Below are positions 56,305 to 64,000 of a stretch of 64,000 bases of DNA, one piece after another. The stretch is taken from the NCBI RefSeq assembly GCF_003595175.1, contig NZ_CP032419.1, positions 2,976,001 through 3,040,000 on the forward strand, written 5' to 3'. Below the pieces are notes generated by a model. That model saw only the letters and a list, made by a program, of their open reading frames with translations, was not told where the DNA came from and searched no databases. Source of the stretch: Pseudomonas cavernae (lineage in GTDB: Bacteria > Pseudomonadota > Gammaproteobacteria > Pseudomonadales > Pseudomonadaceae). The position numbers and the translations under genes were made by a program. How positions within the stretch are numbered: position 1 is the first letter of the stretch; each line of letters starts with the position of its first letter.

Positions 56305-56373
56305 AAGGTGGATGGCGCTTCATCCAGCCACCCTCGGTTCGGTGGAAAACGCTTCGCGGTTTTCCACCCTACG
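56305..56373. repeat. TAGGGTGGA compound repeat
   Basis: GGTGGATGGCGCTTCATCC, then GGTGGAAAACGCTTCGCG and GGTTTTCCACCCTACGG. Its terminal TAG is the stop codon of the flavin reductase gene on the minus strand. It directly follows family-1 copy D. Confidence 0.8.
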
Positions 56374-56974
56374 GACGCGTCATCGAAAAGCGATCGCGCG
56401 TGGTGCAGTAATTGCTGCCGCCCAGGCGGCCGACCAGATCGAGCTGCTGCGGGTCGATGCGGCCGTTGCCATCCAGCACTCGCTCATCGACATGCGCCAG
56501 CAGCACGCGGGCGAAGATCAGGTGGCAGTTGGGCGTCTCGCGCGGATAGGGTTGCACCTCCGCCACCACGCACTCGAAGGCCAGCGGCGCGCCGGCCACC
56601 CGCGGCACCTGCACGCGCTCGGCCGGCAGGCTGGCGATACCGCAGTGCGCGAACTCGCTGACGCCATGCGCCAGCAGCGCCGCCGAGGCGTTCATCGCCT
56701 CGGCCTGGGCGGCGGACACCAGCTGGATCACCAGCTCGCCGGTGTCTTGCACATTGCGCAGGGTGTCCTTGAGGCTGCCGTCGTCGCGCACGCCGACATT
56801 GACCATCAGGGTCGGTGGCTCGTCGCTGATGACCTGGAAGAAGCTGAACGGCGCCAGGTTGGCGATGCCCGTCTGCGAGCGGGTGGAGACCCAGGCGATG
56901 GGCCGTGGAGTCACGCTGGCGGCCAGCCAGCGGTAGGCCTCCAGCGGAGAAAGAGTGGTGAAATCGAGCTGCAT
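56369..56974 (-). CDS. Flavin reductase-like, FMN-binding protein
   Basis: 201 aa. SVTPRPIAWVSTRSQTGIANLAPFSFFQVISDEPPTLMV is the FMN-binding split-barrel start; RPIAWVST and APFSFF contact the phosphate in homologues. The C-terminal part ends GRLGGSNYCTTRDRFSM. Probably a flavin reductase or flavin-binding oxidoreductase; substrate unknown. AGAGG lies 6-10 bases before ATG 56974. The final TAG comes from a repeat. Confidence 0.85.
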   Translation of the reverse strand: MQLDFTTLSPLEAYRWLAASVTPRPIAWVSTRSQTGIANLAPFSFFQVISDEPPTLMVNVGVRDDGSLKDTLRNVQDTGELVIQLVSAAQAEAMNASAALLAHGVSEFAHCGIASLPAERVQVPRVAGAPLAFECVVAEVQPYPRETPNCHLIFARVLLAHVDERVLDGNGRIDPQQLDLVGRLGGSNYCTTRDRFSMTRP

Positions 56975-57050
56975 CGGAACCTCTGTGCAGACGGGTGGGT
57001 AATCAACGCGCCGGGCTACACTAGCACCACTGTCCCTCAGGAGTGATTGC

Positions 57051-57365
57051 ATGAAGCGTTTCCCCCTACTTGTCGCCGTCCTCGCCACCCTCGGCGGCTG
57101 TATGACCAACGAGCAGTTCATCGCCCAGAACCAGGAAGCAGCGATCAAGGCCACCACGGCGCGGGCTGCCTTCGAGCTCAACTGCCAGAGCGTGACGCCG
57201 AGCGTGCTCACCAGCAAGGTGGTTGAAACCCGCTTCGGCTGGGAACGTACCGAATACACCATCGGTGTGCGTGGCTGCGGCAAGCAGGCGGTGTACCTCA
57301 CCTACTGCCTCAATCCGGACAACTGCAACGCCATCAGCGACAGCGCCCGGATACAGGGCCAGTGA
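57051..57365 (+). CDS. Small cysteine-containing lipoprotein, unknown
   Basis: 104 aa. Signal MKRFPLLVAVLATLGGC ends in a lipobox LGGC. The mature part has Cys at about 46, 76, 87 and 93, which could form two disulfides (ELNCQSV, VRGCGKQ, LTYCLNPDNCN). No family recognised. AGGAG precedes the ATG by 8 bases. Convergent with another lipoprotein gene. Confidence 0.75.
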   Translation: MKRFPLLVAVLATLGGCMTNEQFIAQNQEAAIKATTARAAFELNCQSVTPSVLTSKVVETRFGWERTEYTIGVRGCGKQAVYLTYCLNPDNCNAISDSARIQGQ

Positions 57366-57369
57366 ACGA

Positions 57370-57394
57370 TGCACCCCTCTCTTCGAGGGGCGCT
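57370..57394. terminator. Hairpin between convergent lipoprotein genes
   Basis: CCCCTC-TCTTC-GAGGGG, starting 9 bases after the + strand stop. T-run poor; probably a shared weak terminator. Confidence 0.5.
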
Positions 57395-57399
57395 TCTCA

Positions 57400-57678
57400 T
57401 CAGCGCCCGGCGCGTGATTCACGAATGTAGAAGCGCGCCTTCTCGGATTTCTCCGTGCAGCCTTGGTAGCCCTCGAATTGCTGCTGGGTCTTGGCCGCGG
57501 TGAGCAACGACAACGCCTTGGAATAGCTGACGGTGCCGGCGAAACCTTCGGCCTTGGCCAGGTCCAGTTCCTTCCAGGCGCTATCCAGCTGATTGGCGCA
57601 ACTGTCGCGGTACGCCGTTTTGCCGGCGCAGCCAACCAGCAGCAGAGCCATCACGGACAGGCAGATCAAGGCTTTCAT
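57400..57678 (-). CDS. Small lipoprotein, unknown
   Basis: 92 aa. Signal KALICLSVMALLLVGC with lipobox LVGC. The mature helical part (DSCANQLDSAWKELDLAKAEGF, SYSKALSLLTAAKTQQQFEGYQGC) is like small periplasmic helical lipoproteins of Pseudomonas. AAGGAG stands 9 bases before ATG 57678. Function unknown. The gap 57679-57923 holds nothing I can identify. Confidence 0.75.
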   Translation of the reverse strand: MKALICLSVMALLLVGCAGKTAYRDSCANQLDSAWKELDLAKAEGFAGTVSYSKALSLLTAAKTQQQFEGYQGCTEKSEKARFYIRESRAGR

Positions 57679-57923
57679 CGATATTGCTCCTTGCAAGGGG
57701 AAATCATGGAAGTGGGAGTTTAGAGGACATCAGCGCCCGTCATGAGCACGCCCGGCACCGCCAGTAGGACGACAGATCGGCCGGAAAGTGCCCTCCGCGC
57801 CGAACGCATCGCCCATCTCAGGAGCACGCACGACGATTGGCAGGCAATTTTACCCGAGCCCGCCTTGGCGCATTGAGACAGCGCGCGTATGTTCGAACTA
57901 TAGGCATTTCGGGGGGATTGACG

Positions 57924-58973
57924 ATGAGCAAGCGAGTGGCTCTGGTTCTGGGATCGGGGGGTGCGCGCGGCTATGCGCATATCGGCGTGATCGCCGAACT
58001 GGAAGCCCGCGGCTATGACATCGCCTGTATCGCCGGCTGTTCGATGGGCTCGGTGATCGGCGGCATCTATGCCGCCGGCAAGCTGAACGAGTACCGCGCC
58101 TGGATCGAGAGCCTGGATTATCTCGACGTGTTGCGCCTGGTCGATGTCAGCTTCCGCCTCGGTGCCATCCGTGGCGAGAAGGTGTTCGGCCGCATCCGCG
58201 AGATTGTCGGCGAAATCAATATCGAAGACCTCAACATCCCCTACACCGCCGTCGCCACCGACCTCACCAACCAGCAGGAAATCTGGTTCCAGGAAGGTTG
58301 CCTGCATCAGGCCATGCGCGCCTCGGCGGCGATTCCCAGCCTGTTCACCCCTGTGGTGCAAGGCAACCGCATGCTGGTCGACGGCGGCATCCTCAACCCG
58401 CTGCCGATCGTGCCGGTGGTGTCCAGCCACTGCGACCTGATCATCGCCGTCAACCTCAACGCCACCAACCATCGGCAGTACCAATTGCCGACGATCGAAC
58501 GACCGCCGGCCCTCAAGGGACGCTTCGATCAGCTGATGAACTCGTTGACCACGCGGCTGCCATCGTTCCTCGGCAAAAGCAACGGCAGTGAACAGGCGTT
58601 GGCGTTGCTGGTGCGTGAGCGCGAGATAAACCCGGCGCAACCCAATCCCTGGATTGACGAACCGGCCTCACCCCAGTCGCAACAACCGGTCGCCGCGCCG
58701 GAAAGCGAAGGGGCGCCGAAGTCCGCCGCGGGCTCGGTGGTGGTCAACACCATCGGCCCGGCCTCGCTGCTGGAGCTGATCAACCAGAGCTTCGAAGTGA
58801 TGCAAACCTCGTTGGCGCAGTACAAGATCGCCGGCTATCCGCCCGATATCCTGATCAACGTACCGAAGCGCGCCTGCCGCTTCTTCGAGTTCTACAAGGC
58901 ACCGGAACTGATCGAACTGGGTCGACAGATCGCCAGCGATACCCTGGACAAGTACGAGCAGGACGAGCGCTGA
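57924..58973 (+). CDS. Patatin-like phospholipase (RssA/NTE type)
   Basis: 349 aa. Oxyanion loop GSGGARGYAHIGV at residue 10, the nucleophile GCSMGS (Ser of GxSxG) near 40, and the catalytic Asp in VDGGILNPLP near 157, a complete Ser-Asp dyad. A Pro-rich insert (residues 235-275) precedes a C-terminal region ending FEFYKAPELIELGRQIASDTL. Cytosolic or membrane-associated acyl hydrolase; substrate unknown. GGGGGG lies 7-12 bases before ATG 57924. Confidence 0.88.
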   Translation: MSKRVALVLGSGGARGYAHIGVIAELEARGYDIACIAGCSMGSVIGGIYAAGKLNEYRAWIESLDYLDVLRLVDVSFRLGAIRGEKVFGRIREIVGEINIEDLNIPYTAVATDLTNQQEIWFQEGCLHQAMRASAAIPSLFTPVVQGNRMLVDGGILNPLPIVPVVSSHCDLIIAVNLNATNHRQYQLPTIERPPALKGRFDQLMNSLTTRLPSFLGKSNGSEQALALLVREREINPAQPNPWIDEPASPQSQQPVAAPESEGAPKSAAGSVVVNTIGPASLLELINQSFEVMQTSLAQYKIAGYPPDILINVPKRACRFFEFYKAPELIELGRQIASDTLDKYEQDER

Positions 58974-59025
58974 GCCATGCCCAGGCTGCCGACACGCAGC
59001 TCACCCGCAACCGCCAGACCGTTCT

Positions 59026-59718
59026 TCAGCATTCGCGCAGTCGATAACCGACCCCCGCCTCGGTGACGATAAAGCGCGGTGCGGCCGGGTCGTCAGCCAG
59101 CTTCTGCCGCAGATGGCCGACCACCACTCGCAGGTAGTGGCTGTCCTCGGCATGGGTCGGGCCCCAGATGTCCTTGAGCAACTGCTGCTGGGTCACCACC
59201 CGCCCCAGATGCCGCGCCAGTTGCGCCAGCACGGCGTATTCCTTGCGGGTCAGACTGACCTCGACACCATCCAGGCTCACCCGCCGATAGGCGAAATCGA
59301 GGCTCAGCGGACCGCTGCTGACCTGCGCCGGCGCCTGTTCGCCATTGCCGGCCTGGCGCAGCAACACGCGCACGCGGGCGAGGAACTCCTGGATGCTGAA
59401 CGGCTTGGTCACGTAGTCGTTGGCGCCGCCGTCCAGGGCCAGGACCTTCTCGCCTTCGCTGGCGCGCACCGAGAGCACCAGTACCGGCACCGTCGACCAT
59501 TCGCGCAGCTCGGCGAGCACGGCCTTGCCGTCCAGGTCCGGCAGGCCGAGGTCGAGCACCACCAGATCCGGCTTGGCCAGCGCCGCCTGCGCCAGCCCTT
59601 CCGTGCCATTGCCGGCCTCCAGCACCCTGTATTGCTGGGCGCTCAGGCTGATGCGCAGAAACTTGCGGATCTGCGGCTCGTCGTCGATGACCAGGATGGT
59701 CGGTTGGTTGCTCGTCAT
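59026..59718 (-). CDS. kdpE: Response regulator KdpE
   Basis: 230 aa. Receiver domain with phospho-acceptor Asp56 (VVLDLGLPD), acidic pair at IDDE and Lys in VTKPF; OmpR-type winged helix with SLTRKEYAVLAQLARHLGRVV and AEDSHYLRVVVGHLRQKL. Activates kdp under K+ limitation after phosphorylation by KdpD. The ATG is at 59718. Unlike the usual overlap with kdpD, a 242-bp gap with a REP pair separates them. Confidence 0.93.
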   Translation of the reverse strand: MTSNQPTILVIDDEPQIRKFLRISLSAQQYRVLEAGNGTEGLAQAALAKPDLVVLDLGLPDLDGKAVLAELREWSTVPVLVLSVRASEGEKVLALDGGANDYVTKPFSIQEFLARVRVLLRQAGNGEQAPAQVSSGPLSLDFAYRRVSLDGVEVSLTRKEYAVLAQLARHLGRVVTQQQLLKDIWGPTHAEDSHYLRVVVGHLRQKLADDPAAPRFIVTEAGVGYRLREC

Positions 59719-59840
59719 TTCTCTCGTTCGCTTAAGCGATTCCGATGGTTGCCACGCGTCTGGCAACCCTACTGCATGTGACATGGACGCGAAGCGTCCT
59801 GGGCTGCATTGAACGATCAAAGACTACGAGCTGCATGAAC

Positions 59841-59939
59841 TGTAGGAGCGAATTCATTCGCGAAAGCAGGCCGACGGCCTGCCCTGCCGCTATCACTGGG
59901 CTGCTGCGCAGCCTCATCGCGAATGAATTCGCTCCTACA
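59841..59939. repeat. REP pair (BIME-like) between kdpD and kdpE
   Basis: TGTAGGAGCGAATTCATTCG faces CGAATGAATTCGCTCCTACA, with GGCCGACGGCC and CTGCTGCGCAG palindromes in between. Same family as 5889-5960. Confidence 0.88.
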
Positions 59940-59960
59940 AGAATGTATGCCTTCAACCGA

Positions 59961-62609
59961 TCACTCCTCTTCCAGTTGCGGCTGCGGGTGCAGCGGCAGG
60001 TGCAGGGTCAGGGTGGTGCCCTTGCCGTCCAGGCCGTCGCCGACCGTGACCCGGCCGCCGTGGGCGCCGACCATACCCTGGCAGATCGCCAGGCCCAGGC
60101 CGGTGCCCTGCCCGCCGCGGTCACCGCGCGCGGCGGTGTAGAACATGTCGAAGATCTTCGTCCGCTCGGCTTCGGGAATCCCCGGGCCCTGGTCGCTGAC
60201 GGCGAAGCGCAGCTCGGCAGCGTCGGCCTCGACCGTCACCCGCAGGGTAGCCTGGGGCGGTGAGAAGCGTGCGGCATTCTCCAGCACGTTGATCAGCGCC
60301 TGCTCGATCAGCGCGGCATGCACGTAGAGCAGCGGCAACTCGTCCGGCACCCGGGTCTGCACCTGCAGCGGCGCCAGCACCGGGCGCAGGCGTTGCAGGG
60401 CGCTGGCGACTATGTCGACCGGCGCCACCCAGTCGCGCGCCAGCTTCAGCTCGCCATGGCCGAGACGGGTCATGTCCAGCAGGTTCTGGATGTAGCGGTC
60501 CAGGCGCTCGGCCTCGTCGCGGGTACCCTCCAGCAACTCGCGGCGGTCGGCCAGCGGGATCGCCTCGCCGAGCGCCAGCAGGCTGTCGATCGAGCCGCGC
60601 ATGGCGGTCAGCGGCGTGCGCAGGTCGTGCGACACCGAGGCCAGCAAGGCGCTGCGCAGCTGTTCAGTCTCGCCGTGCAGGCGCGCGGCCTCCAGGTCCT
60701 CGGCCAGTTGCGCGCGGGCCAGCGCCTGGGCCAGCGGCTGGGCCAGCGCGGCCAGCAGACGCCGACGTTCGGCCGGCAACGGACGTTCGTCGCGCGGGCT
60801 GACGCCAAGCAGCGCCAGCGACCCTTCCTCACCAGACAGCGGCCACCACCACCAGCGCCCACCCGGCAAGGTGCCGGTGCCCAGCCCAGCCGGCTGGTCA
60901 TGCTGCCAGGACCAGTCGGCGGCGGCGCGTTCCTGCTCGGCGAGCAGCCGCTGCACCCCGGCCTCGACCTTCCACAGGCCGTCCGCGCTGCGCGCCAGCA
61001 GGCACACCTCGACATCGCCCCACAGAGCGAACTGCTGCGCCGCCGCAGCCAGCACCGCCTGACGGTCGGTGGCGGCGGTGAGCTTGCGCGACAATTCGAG
61101 CAAGGCGGTGGTCTCGGCCTGGCTCTGGCGCAAGGCCTCCAGCTGGCGGTGCTGGCGCGCGGCCAGGTTGCCGGTGAGGCCGGCCATCAGCAGGAAGAAC
61201 AACAGGGTCAGCACGTCTTCCTGGCGCTGGATGATCAGGGAAAAAATCGGTGGGATGAACAGGAAGTCGTAGGCCAGGAACGACAGCACCGCGCATACCA
61301 GCGCCGGGCCCAGGCTGCTGCGCACCGCCACCAGGAGCACGGCGGCGAGGAACACCAGGGAGATGTTCGGCAGCTCCAGCACGCGCGACACGCCCCAGGC
61401 CAGAGCGGTCGCGCCGAGAGCGGCGAGCGCGGCGAGCAGATAGTCCTGCAGCACCAGCGGCTGGCGGACTCCACGCGCCGCCGGCGTGCGGTCGGGGTCG
61501 GTGTCCAGCACGCTGATTTCCAGGCCCTCGCCAAAACGCAGCAGGCGTTCCGCCAGGCCGCGACCGAGCCAGCGGCGGCGCAGACGCTGGCGGCTACGGC
61601 CGACCAGCAGGACGCTGGCGCGGCGCTCGCCGGCATGTTCAATCAGGGTGCGCGCCACTTCCTCGGCGCGCAGGGTGACCACCTCGCCGCCGAGCCGCTC
61701 GGCCAGCTGCTGCGCCGCCTGCAGGCGCGCGCGGGCCTGGTCGTCGCGCGGCCCACCGGTGTCCACATGCACCAGCGACCAGGGCAAGTGCCGGCGCTCG
61801 GCGACCCGGCTGGCATGGCGCACCAGACGCTCGGCCTGGGCGTCGCCGTCCACCCCCACCAGCAGGCGCCCACGCACCGCCGGCGCCTCCTGACCGAGTT
61901 GGCGATAACGGCGGTTGAGATCGGCATCCACCCGCGCGGCGGCGGTCTGCATGGCCAGCTCGCGCAGCGCGGTGAGGTTGGTCTGCGAAAAGAACGCGTC
62001 GATGGCCGCGCGCGCCTGCTCGGGCACGTAGACCTTGCCGTCGCGCAGGCGCTCGAGCAGCTCGCGCGGCGGCAGGTCGATCAGGAGGATCTCGTCGGCC
62101 TCCTGCAGCACCCAGTCGGGTAGCGTTTCGCGCACCTGCACGCCGGTGATGTCGCGCACCTGGTCATTGAGTGCTTCGAGGTGCTGGACGTTGACCGTGG
62201 TGTAAACGTCGATGCGCGCGTCCAGCAACTCCTCCACATCCTGCCAGCGTTTGGCGTGGCGGCTGCCCGGCGCATTGGTGTGGGCCAATTCGTCGACCAG
62301 CACCAGTTTCGGTGGTTTGGCGAGGATGCCGTCGAGATCCATCTCGGTCATCTGCACGCCGCGGTATTCCAACTGGCGCAACGGCTGCTGCGGCAAGCCG
62401 GCGAGCAACGCCTCGGTTTCCGCGCGGCCGTGGGTTTCCACCACCCCGGCGCGCAGGTCGACGCCCTGGCGCAACTGCGCCTGCGCCGCCTGCAGCATGG
62501 CGAAGGTCTTGCCGACCCCCGGCGCCGCGCCGAGGAAGACTTTCAGCTGGCCACGCCCGGCCTTGGGCATATCGGCCAGCAGGGCATCGGCGCGGACGGC
62601 GTCACTCAT
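59961..62609 (-). CDS. kdpD: Osmosensitive K+ channel sensor kinase KdpD
   Basis: 882 aa. N-terminal KdpD domain with Walker A GAAPGVGKT (27-35) and VDELAHTNAPGSRH; a Usp-like domain (LLVGVDGDAQAERLVRHASR); four membrane helices near residues 400-490; a GAF-like region; then the kinase core with HisKA SVSHDLRTPLTAM and HATPase QGTGLGLAICQGMV. Phosphorylates KdpE. A GTG at 62618 overlapping the kdpC stop is an alternative start. Confidence 0.95.
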   Translation of the reverse strand: MSDAVRADALLADMPKAGRGQLKVFLGAAPGVGKTFAMLQAAQAQLRQGVDLRAGVVETHGRAETEALLAGLPQQPLRQLEYRGVQMTEMDLDGILAKPPKLVLVDELAHTNAPGSRHAKRWQDVEELLDARIDVYTTVNVQHLEALNDQVRDITGVQVRETLPDWVLQEADEILLIDLPPRELLERLRDGKVYVPEQARAAIDAFFSQTNLTALRELAMQTAAARVDADLNRRYRQLGQEAPAVRGRLLVGVDGDAQAERLVRHASRVAERRHLPWSLVHVDTGGPRDDQARARLQAAQQLAERLGGEVVTLRAEEVARTLIEHAGERRASVLLVGRSRQRLRRRWLGRGLAERLLRFGEGLEISVLDTDPDRTPAARGVRQPLVLQDYLLAALAALGATALAWGVSRVLELPNISLVFLAAVLLVAVRSSLGPALVCAVLSFLAYDFLFIPPIFSLIIQRQEDVLTLLFFLLMAGLTGNLAARQHRQLEALRQSQAETTALLELSRKLTAATDRQAVLAAAAQQFALWGDVEVCLLARSADGLWKVEAGVQRLLAEQERAAADWSWQHDQPAGLGTGTLPGGRWWWWPLSGEEGSLALLGVSPRDERPLPAERRRLLAALAQPLAQALARAQLAEDLEAARLHGETEQLRSALLASVSHDLRTPLTAMRGSIDSLLALGEAIPLADRRELLEGTRDEAERLDRYIQNLLDMTRLGHGELKLARDWVAPVDIVASALQRLRPVLAPLQVQTRVPDELPLLYVHAALIEQALINVLENAARFSPPQATLRVTVEADAAELRFAVSDQGPGIPEAERTKIFDMFYTAARGDRGGQGTGLGLAICQGMVGAHGGRVTVGDGLDGKGTTLTLHLPLHPQPQLEEE

Positions 62610-62614
62610 GCAGT

Positions 62615-63193
62615 TCACTCATGCACTTTATGGATGGAGGCAATAGCGGGATTGTCGGCGAGGGCCAGGTTGAGCGCCAGCACATTGACCACCGCCGGGC
62701 CCACCAGCGGCGTCTCTGTGTTCTGCTGCACCAGGCGCTGCAGGCTGTCCGTGGTCATGCCGCGGGCGGCGGCGATGCGCGGAACCTGGTAGTCGGCCGC
62801 GGCCGGCGACAAGTGCGGATCGAGTCCGCTGCCGGAGGTAGTGACCAGCTCCATCGGCACCTTGCCCTGGCCTGCTTCGGCCAGGCGCTCGGCGTCCTTG
62901 CCGATGCGCTCGGCCAGCGCCGGGTTACTCGGCGCCAGGTTGCTGGCGCCGCTGGCCACGGTGGCGAAATTCGCCGCCGACGGCCGTGGCTGGAACCACT
63001 CCTCACCCTCGAAGTTCTGCGCCAGCAGCGCGCTGCCGCGCACCGTGCCCTGGCTGTCACGCACCAGGCTGCCGTTGGCCTGCGCGGGGAACGCCAGTTG
63101 GGCGACAGCGGTGACGGCGAGCGGATAGGCCACACCGGTAATCAGGGTCATCAGCGCCAGTAGGCTGATGGCTGGGCGAAGTTGCTTGAGCAT
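62615..63193 (-). CDS. kdpC: K+-transporting ATPase subunit C
   Basis: 192 aa. One N-terminal membrane helix ([24 protein letters not shown]), then the family blocks [36 protein letters not shown] and [10 protein letters not shown]. Chaperones ATP use in the KdpFABC K+ pump of the inner membrane. Only 5 bases lie between its stop and the kdpD ATG. Confidence 0.95.
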   Translation of the reverse strand: MLKQLRPAISLLALMTLITGVAYPLAVTAVAQLAFPAQANGSLVRDSQGTVRGSALLAQNFEGEEWFQPRPSAANFATVASGASNLAPSNPALAERIGKDAERLAEAGQGKVPMELVTTSGSGLDPHLSPAAADYQVPRIAAARGMTTDSLQRLVQQNTETPLVGPAVVNVLALNLALADNPAIASIHKVHE

Positions 63194-63226
63194 GTTCGTT
63201 CTCCAAATTTTCAGGTTTGCACCGAA

Positions 63227-63342
63227 TCAGTCCCCTCTCCCACTTGTGGGAGAGGGTTAGGGAGAGGGGCTTTTGCGTTGCCGATTGCCCTCTCCCCCGG
63301 TCCCTCTCCTGCTCTTCATAACAAAGCGTGGGAGAGGGGAGA
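63227..63342. repeat. CTCTCCC repeat between kdpB and kdpC
   Basis: CCCCTCTCCCACTTGTGGGAG region (stem CTCTCCCAC/GTGGGAGAG) followed by GGGAGAGGGG-type and CCCTCTCC-type arms, and a final GTGGGAGAGGGGA. Occupies most of the 157-bp gap. Confidence 0.7.
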
Positions 63343-63350
63343 AAAAAGCG

Positions 63351-64000
63351 CTACACCAAGCCCACCGCCACCAGCAGCAGGTCGATCAGCTTGATCCCGA
63401 CAAAGGGCGCGAGGATGCCGCCCAGGCCGTAGATCAGCAGGTTGCGCCGCAGCAGACTGGCGGCATCCAGGGCCTGGATGCGCACCCCGCGCAGCGCCAG
63501 GGGGATCAGCGCGACGATGATCAGCGCGTTGAACACGATGGCCGAGAGGATCGCGCTCTGCGGGCTGTGCAGCTGCATGATGTTGAGCGCGCCGAGCTGC
63601 GGGTAAATGCTGGCGAACAGCGCCGGGAGGATGGCGAAGTATTTGGCCACGTCGTTGGCCACCGAGAAGGTGGTCAGCGCGCCGCGGGTCACCAGCAGTT
63701 CCTTGCCGACCTGCACCACATCGAGCAGCTTGGTCGGGTCGCTATCCAGGTCGACCAGGTTGGCCGCTTCGCGGGCGGCCTGGGTGCCGTCGTTCATCGC
63801 CATGCCAACGTCGGCCTGGGCCAGCGCCGGGGCGTCGTTGGCGCCGTCGCCGCACATGGCGACCATCTTGCCTTCGGCCTGCTCACTGCGGATGCGCTGC
63901 AGCTTCTTCTCCGGCGTGGCTTCGGCGATGAAGTCGTCGACACCGGCTTCGGCGGCGATGGCGGCAGCGGTCAGCGGGTTGTCGCCGGTGACCATCACGG
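63351..64000 (-). CDS. kdpB: K+-transporting ATPase subunit B, C-terminal part (N-terminus beyond the window)
   Basis: The last 215 or so residues of a P-type ATPase. [20 protein letters not shown] and the Mg-binding hinge [24 protein letters not shown] are present (shown in part), then the final membrane helices ([51 protein letters not shown]). It is the pump subunit that hydrolyses ATP. The phosphorylated Asp lies outside the window. Confidence 0.95.
   Translation of the reverse strand, partial: VMVTGDNPLTAAAIAAEAGVDDFIAEATPEKKLQRIRSEQAEGKMVAMCGDGANDAPALAQADVGMAMNDGTQAAREAANLVDLDSDPTKLLDVVQVGKELLVTRGALTTFSVANDVAKYFAILPALFASIYPQLGALNIMQLHSPQSAILSAIVFNALIIVALIPLALRGVRIQALDAASLLRRNLLIYGLGGILAPFVGIKLIDLLLVAVGLV

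Noticed and set aside
59841..59939. Possible CRISPR-like or tRNA-like structure
   Set aside because: The two arms are one inverted REP pair; there is no array and no cloverleaf or anticodon arm.

Overview
The window is a stretch of GC-rich gammaproteobacterial chromosome that looks like Pseudomonas. From memory, the block from about 15 kb to 49 kb has nearly the same gene order as Pseudomonas aeruginosa PAO1 around PA1571-PA1597 (dienelactone hydrolase, htpG, two hotdog thioesterases, braB, sucDC-lpdG-sucBA, sdhBADC, gltA, START protein, NAD kinase). The flanks carry other Pseudomonas signatures: the acyclic terpene atu genes, the tgpA operon, kdp, and REP elements of the GTAGGAGCGAAT type. 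I see no rRNA, tRNA, CRISPR array, prophage or transposase.

Layout. 1-5.8 kb: the end of an atu operon (isohexenylglutaconyl-CoA hydratase, geranyl-CoA carboxylase alpha subunit, a short-chain dehydrogenase and an acyl-CoA synthetase). 5.9-12 kb: a yeast-type cytosine deaminase, a Pro-rich lipoprotein, a three-gene overlapping operon (VWA lipoprotein, ECF sigma factor, probable anti-sigma factor), and a MocR regulator. 12-18 kb: DUF3859, amidohydrolase, pirin, dienelactone hydrolase and htpG with a near-consensus sigma-32 promoter. 18-23.6 kb: a conserved membrane protein, two thioesterases, a small lipoprotein, MAPEG and DUF599 membrane proteins, and braB. 23.9-36.8 kb: the TCA-cycle supercluster. 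sdhCDAB-sucAB-lpdG-sucCD runs leftward and gltA rightward from a shared control region with recognisable sigma-70 promoters. 36.9-49.2 kb: START protein, YkgJ-like protein, a GH31 glycosidase, a DUF486 protein, a beta-hydroxyacid dehydrogenase, an exonuclease, ppnP, rhtA, an ABC exporter operon, an NAD-kinase-like protein, a 58-aa protein and pdxB. 49.4-57.7 kb: MATE exporter, tusA, CHAD protein, the MoxR-DUF58-TgpA operon, a flavin reductase and two small lipoproteins. 57.9-64 kb: a patatin-like protein and kdpBCDE (kdpB runs off the end).

The most distinctive feature is the load of dispersed palindromic repeats in the gaps, in at least six families. One 142-bp family (five full copies and one deletion derivative) keeps its internal stems through compensatory changes between copies. 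A 269-bp element with a 25-bp terminal inverted repeat and two nested 15-bp inverted repeats sits 4 bp upstream of the htpG heat-shock promoter. Several families abut gene ends so closely that the repeat itself supplies part or all of the stop codon. They also split operons that are normally compact (atu and kdp). A second point of interest is a sulfoquinovosidase-like GH31 enzyme in which the sulfonate-binding arginine appears to be glutamine.
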